12,713 nt of DNA, taken from assembly GCA_025354965.1 (NCBI GenBank), contig JANXLW010000466.1, positions 1-12,713 on the forward strand, in the 5' to 3' direction. The notes below the pieces were generated by a model, which saw only the letters and a program-made list of their open reading frames with translations, did no database searches and had not been told where the DNA came from. Each line of letters begins with the position of its first letter. Within the stretch, counting starts at the first letter, position 1. The position numbers and the translations under genes were made by a program. This DNA comes from Betaproteobacteria bacterium. GTDB taxonomy: Bacteria > Pseudomonadota > Gammaproteobacteria > Burkholderiales > Burkholderiaceae_C. Positions 6,642 to 12,713 of the stretch are shown piece after piece.

Positions 6642-7390
6642 GCTTCAACTCCTACATAGGCTTCGAGGACACGGGGGTCTTTTGACACAGTGGCGTAATC
6701 GCCCTCGGCCAGCACACTGCCCCGCTGCAACACAGTCAGACGGTCGCACAGGGTTTCAACCACCGACAGGTTGTGTTCGACCATCAAAATGGTGCGGTTT
6801 TTCGACACCTTGCGGATCAAGTCCACGACGCGGCCTACGTCTTCGTGGCCCATGCCCTGGGTGGGTTCGTCCAGCAGCATCAATTCCGGGTCGAGCGCCA
6901 GCGTGGTTGCGATCTCCAGCGCGCGTTTTCGACCGTAGGGCATTTCCACGGCGACGGTGTCGGCAAAACTTGCCAGGTCAACTGACTCCAGCAAGGCCAT
7001 GGCCTGGCCGTTCAGCTCGTCAAGGCGTTTCTCGGACGACCAGAAATTGAACGAGTCGCTGCGTTTGCGCTGCAAGGCAACACGCACATTTTCAAGCGCG
7101 GTGAGGTGCGAAAACGTGGCCGAAATCTGGAATGACCGGATCATGCCGCGACGCGCCACCTGCACCTGGCTTTCGCGCGTGATGTCGATGCCGTTGAACT
7201 GGATCGTGCCTGAAGATGGCGGGTGAAACTTGGTCAAGAGGTTGAAGACCGTGGTCTTTCCAGCCCCATTGGGACCGATCAGCGCATGGATGCTGCCGCG
7301 CCGGATTTGCAGGTCAACCCCCGAGACGGCGGCGAAGCCGAGAAACTCTTTGGTCAGACCCTGGGTCTGGAGAATGATGTCACTGGACAT
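6638..7390 (-). CDS. livG: LivG-type ABC transporter ATP-binding protein
   Basis: This is the other ATPase of the importer, 250 residues from the chosen start. It has Walker A GPNGAGKTT (39-47, Lys45), Q-loop SFQIS (Gln88), Walker B LMLLDEP (170-176, Asp174/Glu175), and switch His206 in VEHN. The signature is non-standard: MPYGRKRALEIA (150-161) replaces the LSGGQ-type motif, as in parts of the LivG family. I chose ATG at 7388-7390 because AAGGA lies five bases upstream (7396-7400) and the protein then starts with the usual short N-terminus (MSSDIILQTQGLTKEF). An upstream in-frame ATG at 7412-7414 would add eight residues and lies six bases after the synthetase stop; it has a poorer ribosome site but cannot be excluded. 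The stop overlaps the livF-type start. Confidence 0.92.
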   Translation of the reverse strand: MSSDIILQTQGLTKEFLGFAAVSGVDLQIRRGSIHALIGPNGAGKTTVFNLLTKFHPPSSGTIQFNGIDITRESQVQVARRGMIRSFQISATFSHLTALENVRVALQRKRSDSFNFWSSEKRLDELNGQAMALLESVDLASFADTVAVEMPYGRKRALEIATTLALDPELMLLDEPTQGMGHEDVGRVVDLIRKVSKNRTILMVEHNLSVVETLCDRLTVLQRGSVLAEGDYATVSKDPRVLEAYVGVEA

Positions 7391-7395
7391 GAGGT

Positions 7396-7400
7396 TCCTT
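7396..7400 (-). promoter_or_regulatory. Ribosome binding site deciding the livG start
   Basis: AAGGA on the minus strand, five bases before the ATG at 7390-7388. It favours this start over the ATG 24 bases upstream, which has only a weak GAG-type match. Confidence 0.55.
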
Positions 7401-7420
7401 GCGTTTGAGGTCATTCGATC

Positions 7421-9064
7421 TCATTCAATCGCGGTGCTTGACTTGACCTGATCACGAAGCAGGAACTTCTGGATCTTGCCGGTCGACGTCTTGGGCAGCG
7501 TGCAAAACAGAACCCGCTTGGGCACCTTGAAACGCGCCAGCAGATTGCGGCAGAACTCGATGACTTCCGCCTCAGTCGCCTGGGCATCGGCTTTCAATTC
7601 CACAAAGGCGCAGGGCACTTCGCCCCACTTCGCGTCGGGCTGGGCCACCACTGCCGCCAGCATCACGGCCGGGTGGCGGTGCAGGGCATCTTCAACCTCA
7701 ATAGACGATATGTTTTCACCGCCCGAAATGATGATGTCCTTGCTGCGGTCCTTGATCTTGACGTAACCATCCGGTTGCATCACGGCCAGGTCACCAGTGT
7801 GAAACCAGCCACCGGCAAAAGCCTCTTCAGTGGCTGTCGGGTTCTTGAGATATCCCTTCATCACCACATTGCCGCGGAAAAATATTTCGCCCATGGTCTC
7901 GCCGTCAGCAGGCACCGGCTGCATGGTTTCAGGATCGAGCACGGCCACGGCCTGCTGCAAGGGATAAGGCACCCCTTGCCGGCCATTGAGGCGGGCACGT
8001 TCTTCGGATGGCAGCGCCGCCCAGGAATCCTGCTTGGCGCACACCGCAGCCGGGCCATAAACCTCGGTCAAACCGTAGACGTGTGTGAGGGCTATGCCTG
8101 CGGCCTCACAGCCTTCAATCACTGCTGCCGGTGGCGCAGCGCCAGCAATCAGTCCGTTGATGGTGTGTTCAATGCCCTCGCGCAGTGACAAGTGCGCATT
8201 GATCAGCATGCTGTAAACAATCGGCGCACCACACATATGGGTGATGTGATGCTCGCGGATCAGCGGGAATATTAGGGCCGGATCAACCCGGCGCAGGAAG
8301 ACACTGGTGCCTGCAATCAAGGCGATGGTCCAGGGGAAACACCAGCCATTGCAGTGGAACATCGGCAATGTCCACAAGTAGGTCGCGTGGTGCGGCAACT
8401 GCCATGAAATGACATTGCTGGCCGCGTTGAGGTAAGCGCCACGGTGGTGGGTGACCACCCCTTTGGGGTTGCCGGTGGTGCCCGAGGTGTAGTTCAGGGC
8501 AATGGCATCCCACTCGTCGTTCGGCAGCTTCCATTCATACGTCGCGTTGCCCTGGGCAATGAAACTTTCGTAGCTGATTTCCCCCATGGCTTGGCCAGCG
8601 GGCGCTTCGTCGTCTTCGACTTCAATGACGAACGGGCGCTTGTCGCCCAGCATGGCCAGGGCTTTCTGAACCACGGCGGAAAACTCGCGGTCGGTCAACA
8701 GCACTTTGGCTTCGCCATGCTGCAACATAAAGGCGATGGCTTCGGCATCCAACCGCGTGTTCAGCGTGTTGAGCACCGCGCCTGACATCGGAACGCCAAA
8801 GTGGGCTTCAAGCATGGCCGGCACATTGGGCAGCATGACGGCCACGGTGTCGCCGACGCCAATGCCTCTGCCGGTCAGGGCGTGCGCCAGTTGGCGGCAG
8901 CGGGCGTAGGTTTGCGCCCAGGTCTGGCGTTGCGCACCGTAGATCATCGCCAAACGGTCCGGATACACCATGGCGGTGCGCTCGATGAAGCTCAAGGGCG
9001 ACAGCGCCACGAAGTTGGCAGCATTCTTGTCCAAGCCCAGCTGGTAGGGATGGTTGTGGCTCAT
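7421..9064 (-). CDS. AMP-forming acyl-CoA synthetase (fatty/organic acid-CoA ligase)
   Basis: This enzyme of the ANL superfamily adenylates a carboxylic acid with ATP and then forms the CoA thioester. From the chosen start it has 547 residues, normal for the medium/long-chain acyl-activating branch. Motifs are the phosphate loop YTSGTTGNPKG (192-202), YGLTE (330-334), GWFHTGD (419-425), the hinge region around KDRSKDIIISGGENIS (438-453), and the C-terminal catalytic Lys530 in TSTGK. No signal peptide or membrane helix, so it is cytoplasmic. The start at 9064 is set by AGGAG at 9071-9075, six bases upstream, and the family-like N-terminus MSHNHPYQLGLDKNAANF; a longer frame to 9175 lacks support. 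It is the first gene of the operon, with LivG following at once. Substrate unknown: DmdB-like, medium-chain or aromatic acid ligases all belong to this broad group. Confidence 0.92.
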   Translation of the reverse strand: MSHNHPYQLGLDKNAANFVALSPLSFIERTAMVYPDRLAMIYGAQRQTWAQTYARCRQLAHALTGRGIGVGDTVAVMLPNVPAMLEAHFGVPMSGAVLNTLNTRLDAEAIAFMLQHGEAKVLLTDREFSAVVQKALAMLGDKRPFVIEVEDDEAPAGQAMGEISYESFIAQGNATYEWKLPNDEWDAIALNYTSGTTGNPKGVVTHHRGAYLNAASNVISWQLPHHATYLWTLPMFHCNGWCFPWTIALIAGTSVFLRRVDPALIFPLIREHHITHMCGAPIVYSMLINAHLSLREGIEHTINGLIAGAAPPAAVIEGCEAAGIALTHVYGLTEVYGPAAVCAKQDSWAALPSEERARLNGRQGVPYPLQQAVAVLDPETMQPVPADGETMGEIFFRGNVVMKGYLKNPTATEEAFAGGWFHTGDLAVMQPDGYVKIKDRSKDIIISGGENISSIEVEDALHRHPAVMLAAVVAQPDAKWGEVPCAFVELKADAQATEAEVIEFCRNLLARFKVPKRVLFCTLPKTSTGKIQKFLLRDQVKSSTAIE

Positions 9065-9070
9065 GGCAGG

Positions 9071-9075
9071 CTCCT
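9071..9075 (-). promoter_or_regulatory. Ribosome binding site deciding the acyl-CoA synthetase start
   Basis: AGGAG on the minus strand, six bases before ATG 9064-9062. This strong site argues that the 37 extra in-frame codons up to 9175 are leader, not protein. Confidence 0.7.
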
Positions 9076-9220
9076 GGCACCCGTCGCCGCGTACCTGGTG
9101 CAGTACACATCGCAAAGAGGCGCTATTTGTATGGAGCGAATCATCAACAAAGATGTTTTCAACAATCCTGCGCAAATGTGACGAATGATTGCGGGCAGCC
9201 CTTGCCCCTCTTCACACTCC

Positions 9221-9226
9221 TAAAAT
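9221..9226 (+). promoter_or_regulatory. Possible -10 element for the histidine kinase gene
   Basis: TAAAAT matches TATAAT at five of six positions. Transcription would start about at 9233, the A of the first ATG. That would give a leaderless mRNA or favour the later ATG at 9284. No good -35 is present at 16-18 bases upstream. Confidence 0.3.
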
Positions 9227-9232
9227 CCGCCG

Positions 9233-11221
9233 ATGGATATTGACCCCGTTGCCAACCCCGGCCGTCTGCCTCTGCAGGCCACGATGCCCACGACTGACAG
9301 CCTCAAACGTTACGAGTCCCTTCAGGCCGGTCTGGACCTGATTGACCAGGGGTTCACCTTGATCGACGAGAACCTCTGCATGGTGGCCTGGAACCAGACC
9401 TTCCTGCGGCTGCTCGACTTCCCGCAGCAGATGGGCTACGTGGGTGCGCCGTTTGAAAGCTTCATCCGCTTCAACGCGGCGCGCGGCGAGTACGGCGATG
9501 GTGACGTCACACAGCAAGTCAACGAGCGTGTGAAAGCCGCCCGCGTCTTTTCGGCGCATGACATCGAGCGCATCCGGCCCAATGGAACCGTGCTGCGGGT
9601 GCGCGGTGTGCCGGTGCCCAACCATGGATTCGTCACGCTGTACTCGGATGTCACCGAGCAGCGCCGCTCCGAGCGCCTGATTCGCGAACACAACCTTATG
9701 CTGGAGTCACGCGTGGCCGAGCGCACGGCGTCCCTGCGCCGCAGCGAGCAGCAAATGCGGCTGATCACCGACTCGATCCCCGCGCTGGTGGCTTATGTCG
9801 GCAGCGACCACAGATACCATTACATCAATCGGGGTTACCAGGACTGGTTTGGCCTGGATCCGGCCCATCCCCAAGCGGTGAGCGCGCGGGAATTTCTCGG
9901 CACCGACACCTACCAGCGGATCAGGCCGCATGTGATGCAGGCCAATCGCGGCGAAGCAGTGACATTTGAGTATGACTTGCGCTCCGTGGATGGCCGCAAT
10001 CTGGTGGCGCGGACTTCGCTGATCCCGGAAGTTGCCGCAGACGGATCGGTTGCGGGCTGCTTCGAGCTGACCTTCGACATCACCGACCAGCGCCGCTCGC
10101 ACGAGCTGATGGCCCGGGCGCAAAAAATGGACGCCCTGGGGCAACTCACCGGCGGCCTGGCCCACGACTTCAACAACATCCTGACGGTCATATTGGGCAG
10201 CCTGACGGCACTGGCCGACGAACCCTCCGCCCAGCCGCATGTACCGGAATACATTGGACCGGCTATTGAGGCGGCCCGGCGCGGGTCCGAACTGATCAAG
10301 GGACTGTTGTCGTTTTCGCGCAAGCATCCAATTCAGACCAGTGTGGTGGATGTGAACCAAGCCGTCGGCGCCGTCGACAAACTGGTGCGCCGGTCGCTTC
10401 CTGAAGCCATCACGCTCAAAATCCATCTTGACGCTCGCGCGCTGAACGCCCGACTGGACAGCAACCAGCTGCAAAATGCACTGGTCAACCTGATTCTCAA
10501 CGCCCGCGACGCCACGCAAGGCCGTGGCGACATCACCATACGCTGCAAGGCCGAGACACTGAACGCCCAACAGGCTGGCGTGCTTCATGTGCCCAGCGGT
10601 TCCTATGTGTGCGTCCAGGTGAGCGACAACGGCTGCGGCATGGACGCGGCCACCCGGGCCCGCGTGTTTGAACCCTTTTTCACCACCAAGAGCCCGGGCA
10701 CGGGAACCGGTTTGGGCATGGCAATGGTCTATGGCTTTGTCCGCCAATCCGCAGGCGCCGTAGACATCGCCAGTGAACCCGGCAAGGGCACCACCGTGAC
10801 GCTTTGGTTGCCGTCTGACTACGAGGCAGGCGACCGCCAGGCGGGCCAGTTCGCTGGCGCGGAACAAGCCGCTATTCAACCGGACCAAGGCCTTGCCTTG
10901 CTGGTGGAGGATGATGCCAATGTACGCCGCGTGGTGCGCCGGCTTTTGCTTGACCTGGGCTTTGCCGTGCTGGAAGCCGAGAACGGCCGCGAGGCCATGG
11001 AAATTCTTGACCAGACCTCGGGCATCCAGTTGCTGCTGTCCGACATTGTGATGCCCGGCGGGGTGGACGGGCGCCAGGTGGCACGCCACGCGATCCAACA
11101 AGGCTACGTCCCTAAAATCATCCTGATGAGCGCTTATTCACCTGATTCGGACGACTTGCCTGGCATTCCTCTGCTGGCCAAACCCTTCACCAAGCGCCAG
11201 CTTGCGGATTTGCTGCAATGA
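9233..11221 (+). CDS. PAS-domain hybrid sensor histidine kinase with C-terminal receiver
   Basis: This 662-residue signalling kinase has no signal peptide or membrane helix, so it should sense a cytoplasmic cue. Domains in order: an N-terminal PAS (about 28-145; the GLDLIDQGFTLIDENLCMVA stretch resembles PAS_7), a helical coiled-coil linker (about 142-175), a second PAS (about 172-288), a dimerisation/phosphoacceptor helix with HDFNN (His311), and an ATPase domain. The ATPase domain shows LVNLILNARDA (417-427), DNGCGMD (465-471), EPFFTTK (480-486) and GTGLGMAM (491-498). A receiver domain follows (about 553-662), with Asp560/561, phospho-acceptor Asp604 and Lys650. No Hpt domain is present. 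The last codon overlaps the start of the response-regulator gene (ATGA, 11218-11221). The start at 9233 has no clear ribosome site; ATG 9284 (MPTTDSLKRYE) is a serious alternative. It is divergent from the transport/oxidation operon, its likely target. Confidence 0.93.
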   Translation: MDIDPVANPGRLPLQATMPTTDSLKRYESLQAGLDLIDQGFTLIDENLCMVAWNQTFLRLLDFPQQMGYVGAPFESFIRFNAARGEYGDGDVTQQVNERVKAARVFSAHDIERIRPNGTVLRVRGVPVPNHGFVTLYSDVTEQRRSERLIREHNLMLESRVAERTASLRRSEQQMRLITDSIPALVAYVGSDHRYHYINRGYQDWFGLDPAHPQAVSAREFLGTDTYQRIRPHVMQANRGEAVTFEYDLRSVDGRNLVARTSLIPEVAADGSVAGCFELTFDITDQRRSHELMARAQKMDALGQLTGGLAHDFNNILTVILGSLTALADEPSAQPHVPEYIGPAIEAARRGSELIKGLLSFSRKHPIQTSVVDVNQAVGAVDKLVRRSLPEAITLKIHLDARALNARLDSNQLQNALVNLILNARDATQGRGDITIRCKAETLNAQQAGVLHVPSGSYVCVQVSDNGCGMDAATRARVFEPFFTTKSPGTGTGLGMAMVYGFVRQSAGAVDIASEPGKGTTVTLWLPSDYEAGDRQAGQFAGAEQAAIQPDQGLALLVEDDANVRRVVRRLLLDLGFAVLEAENGREAMEILDQTSGIQLLLSDIVMPGGVDGRQVARHAIQQGYVPKIILMSAYSPDSDDLPGIPLLAKPFTKRQLADLLQ

Positions 11222-11967
11222 GCGCCTGTTTTACCCTGCGTTCTGCCACCGAGCCAGGGGCCTTGCGCCAGCTCATTTACGTGGTGGAAGATGATGAAGG
11301 CGTGGCCCGCCTGGTGATGCGCGCGCTGGAAGAGTTTGGCCATCCGGTGGCGTGGTTTCGTGACGGGAAATCGGTGTTGCGCCGGCTGCAGACCGAGCGG
11401 CCCGATCTGTGTGTGGTTGACCTGGGCCTGCCCGACATCGACGGCATCGAATTGATCCGGCAAATAGGCGCCGTGACCAACTGCGGCATTCTGATCCTGA
11501 CCGGGCGCAGCCACACCATCGACCGCGTGATGGGCCTGGAACTGGGTGCGGACGACTACGTCGTCAAGCCGTTTGAACCGCGTGAGCTGGTAGCGCGGGT
11601 GCGCAGCATCCTGAGGCGCCGAGGTGCGGCGGGGCAGGCCAGCGCAGCCAGCCAGCGGCGTTATGCCAGCTTCATTGGATGGACGCTGGACTGCGCTGCC
11701 AACATCCTGCGTGCGCCCGATGGCACAGAGCACGTCATCGGCACGGCTGAGACGCAGGTGCTGCGCGCCTTTGTCGAGCGGCCACACCAAATCCTCACGC
11801 GCGAACAACTGCTGAGCCAGCGCGACCTGTCGCCGATGGATCGCAGCATTGATGTGCGTATATCGCGCATACGCCGCAAGATCGAAGCCGATCCGCAAAT
11901 CCCGAAGATCATCAAGACCGTCTACGGGGCGGGCTACATGTTCACCGCAACTGTCACTTGGTCCTGA
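11218..11967 (+). CDS. OmpR-family response regulator
   Basis: This is a 249-residue DNA-binding response regulator. The receiver domain (about 19-132) has the acidic pocket EDDE (24-27), phospho-acceptor Asp68 in VVDLGLPDIDG, Thr95 and Lys117 in KPF. The C-terminal winged-helix domain (about 148-245) has ETQVLRAFVERPHQILTREQ (177-196), then RSIDVRISRIRRKIE (209-223) as the recognition-helix region and the closing VYGAGYMF hairpin (235-242), as in OmpR/PhoB proteins. The gene overlaps the kinase gene by four bases, so the two are co-expressed partners. Likely DNA targets are the divergent region at 9065-9232, by position only. Its own stop is followed by 110 bases before denD, so it is probably the last gene of its transcript. 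Confidence 0.93.
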   Translation: MSACFTLRSATEPGALRQLIYVVEDDEGVARLVMRALEEFGHPVAWFRDGKSVLRRLQTERPDLCVVDLGLPDIDGIELIRQIGAVTNCGILILTGRSHTIDRVMGLELGADDYVVKPFEPRELVARVRSILRRRGAAGQASAASQRRYASFIGWTLDCAANILRAPDGTEHVIGTAETQVLRAFVERPHQILTREQLLSQRDLSPMDRSIDVRISRIRRKIEADPQIPKIIKTVYGAGYMFTATVTWS

Positions 11968-12077
11968 GGATGATGGCAAGTCAATTGAGGTGGGACCAGA
12001 CCTGGTGGCATGCCAGGGCGATCCAATCCGATCGCGGGTAAGCTTCAGGGTTGAATCAACCCCTTGGAGCCTTGACC
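11968..12077. promoter_or_regulatory. Intergenic region with four tandem inverted repeats before denD
   Basis: No gene fits these 110 bases. Inverted repeats follow one another: ACCAG-AC-CTGGT (11995-12006), the palindrome TGGCATGCCA (12006-12015), GCGATC-CAATCC-GATCGC (12018-12035), and GGGTTGA-A-TCAACCC (12048-12062). None is followed by a T-run, so classic intrinsic termination is not supported. The last repeat touches the denD ribosome site (GGAG, 12066-12069) and would suit an operator. I did not find a convincing -35/-10 pair. Confidence 0.45.
12048..12062. promoter_or_regulatory. Candidate operator palindrome upstream of denD
   Basis: GGGTTGA-A-TCAACCC, perfect 7-base arms, ends three bases before the GGAG ribosome site and 15 bases before the denD ATG. 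A repressor bound here would block transcription or initiation. As RNA it could also fold with a three-base AAT loop. Confidence 0.35.
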
Positions 12078-12713
12078 ATGCACATTGTGATCACCGGCGG
12101 AGCCGGATTTCTGGGCGTTCGCCTGGCCCGTACGCTGCTGGCACAAGGACAACTGTCCTTGGCCGGCGCTGCGCCCGCAGCCATTACTCGCATCACACTG
12201 GTCGACCGGGCTGCCCCGCCCGCGGATTTGCTGGCCGACAGCCGCGTCACGGCCCTGGTCGGTGACTTGAATGAACTTCTGTCCCTCTCAGAGGATAAAA
12301 CAGCTAAAGTCCCCGTGGTTAATGAATATTCTGCTATTATTTTTCATTTAGCGGCAGCCGTCAGCGGAGAATGTGAAGCTGACTTTGACCTTGGCATGCG
12401 CAGTAATTTCGCCGCCACCCTGGGCTTGTTGCAGGCCTGTCGCGCGCTGGGGACAAAACCCATGCTGGTATTTGCCAGCTCACTCGCCGTGTTTGGCGAC
12501 TCGCCCGAGCAGCCCTGCCCGCCGGTCATTGAAGATGAAACTTTGCCCACACCGCAAACCAGCTACGGCATCCAGAAATTCATTGGCGAGCAACTGAACG
12601 CCGACTTCACGCGCAAGGGCTTCGTGCGCGGCCGCAATGTGCGTTTGATGACGGTGAGCGTGCGCCCGGGCAAACCCAATGGCGCAGCGTCGAGCTTTTT
12701 CAGCGGCATGATC
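12078..12713 (+). CDS. denD: D-erythronate dehydrogenase-like NAD-dependent epimerase/dehydratase (DenD), 5' part
   Basis: This frame opens at ATG 12078, with GGAG eight bases upstream, and stays open for 212 codons to the window edge; the C-terminus is missing. It is an extended short-chain dehydrogenase. It shows the NAD-binding MHIVITGGAGFLG (1-13), HLAAAVSGECEADFDLG (90-106), FASSLAVFG (132-140), the catalytic YGIQK (Tyr163, Lys167) and VRPGKPNGAASSF (195-207). The VSGxxEADFDLG and RPGKPN-AASSF blocks are characteristic of DenD, which oxidises D-erythronate at C2 in four-carbon acid-sugar catabolism. Codons about 70-91 (12285-12350) are strikingly AT-rich, and the loop between GDLNE and IIFHLAA looks roughly seven residues longer than I expect for the family. 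The other erythronate genes (kinase, aldolase, isomerase) would be expected downstream, outside the window. Confidence 0.88.
   Translation, partial: MHIVITGGAGFLGVRLARTLLAQGQLSLAGAAPAAITRITLVDRAAPPADLLADSRVTALVGDLNELLSLSEDKTAKVPVVNEYSAIIFHLAAAVSGECEADFDLGMRSNFAATLGLLQACRALGTKPMLVFASSLAVFGDSPEQPCPPVIEDETLPTPQTSYGIQKFIGEQLNADFTRKGFVRGRNVRLMTVSVRPGKPNGAASSFFSGMI
12291..12350 (+). other. AT-rich in-frame segment inside denD
   Basis: Only 19 of these 60 bases are G or C (32%), in a gene and window that are otherwise clearly GC-rich. It encodes a loop just before beta-strand 4 of the Rossmann fold and keeps the frame open. The GCTATTATTTTT run at its end resembles AT-rich ends of short dispersed repeats that I recall from Comamonadaceae genomes, but that is memory, not a match I could run. 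Confidence 0.5.

Larger units (their letters stand above)
9065..9232. promoter_or_regulatory. Divergent intergenic region between operon and two-component genes
   Basis: These 168 bases must hold the promoters of both the minus-strand operon and the plus-strand kinase gene. Visible structure: an inverted repeat CGCAA-N13-TTGCG (9171-9193); a hairpin GGGCA-GCCCT-TGCCC (9193-9207); and a direct repeat TCAACAA (9144-9150 and 9159-9165, 15-base period). For the plus strand TAAAAT (9221-9226) is a good -10 match, without a good -35. For the minus strand I see only weak candidates, such as TACAAA in the stretch complementary to about 9125-9135. The location, not a consensus match, is the main support. 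Confidence 0.5.

Noticed and set aside
2682..7390. Calling the transporter a branched-chain amino acid importer.
   Set aside because: The LivFGHM family is broad, and co-operonic acyl-CoA synthetase, hydratase and dehydrogenase point to a carboxylic acid; only family-level symbols are kept.
370..9064. Reading the synthetase and dehydrogenase as DmdB/DmdC of dimethylsulfoniopropionate breakdown.
   Set aside because: These family labels are widely over-transferred; no DmdA or crotonase-type DmdD is present, and a MaoC hydratase stands in that place.
9065..9175. A 37-residue N-terminal extension of the acyl-CoA synthetase.
   Set aside because: A strong AGGAG site lies six bases before the ATG at 9064 and the protein from there begins like its family; the extension would also use up most of the promoter region.
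9707..11101. A 464-codon open frame on the minus strand.
   Set aside because: It lies opposite the kinase gene, whose HDFNN, N, G1, F, G2 and receiver motifs are all intact; the antisense translation shows no domain.
11134..11979. A 281-codon open frame on the minus strand.
   Set aside because: Antisense to the complete OmpR-type regulator; no recognisable motif and no credible ribosome site.

Overview
The window looks like a chromosomal segment of a betaproteobacterium, most likely Burkholderiales/Comamonadaceae (Rhodoferax- or Polaromonas-like). This is judged from the GC-rich coding style, the gene families and the gene order; no rRNA or other strict marker is present, so the placement is an inference. 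Coding density is high. I saw no tRNA, rRNA, CRISPR array, insertion sequence or phage gene.

Layout. (1) 1-366, + strand: the C-terminal end of electron-transfer-flavoprotein:ubiquinone oxidoreductase, with its 4Fe-4S cysteines. (2) 9064 down to 370, - strand: eight tightly packed genes that read as one operon. In transcription order they are an AMP-forming acyl-CoA synthetase, two ABC ATPases (LivG- and LivF-type), a periplasmic substrate-binding protein, two permeases (LivH- and LivM-type), a MaoC-type hydratase and a 593-residue acyl-CoA dehydrogenase. Two junctions are ATGA overlaps. (3) 9065-9232: a divergent intergenic region. (4) 9233-11967, + strand: a soluble PAS-containing hybrid histidine kinase and an OmpR-type response regulator, again joined by an ATGA overlap. 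(5) 11968-12077: a short intergenic stretch packed with inverted repeats. (6) 12078 to the right edge, + strand: the start of a D-erythronate dehydrogenase (DenD) type gene, cut by the window end.

How the genes may work together. The operon supplies high-affinity uptake of a small organic molecule, CoA activation of a carboxylic acid, alpha,beta-dehydrogenation and hydration of the enoyl-CoA. Electrons from the dehydrogenase would pass through ETF to the ETF-ubiquinone oxidoreductase encoded next door. No 3-hydroxyacyl-CoA dehydrogenase or thiolase lies in the window, so later steps must be elsewhere. The Liv-type names describe protein family only. The neighbours suggest a carboxylate (fatty, aromatic or alicyclic acid) rather than a branched-chain amino acid, but the substrate cannot be read from sequence. 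The divergent two-component system is the obvious candidate regulator.

Most notable observations: the two ABC ATPases together appear to form one consensus and one degenerate ATP site; the hybrid kinase has no visible Hpt partner; several intercistronic hairpins sit where expression may need to differ between genes; and denD carries an unusually AT-rich in-frame segment.
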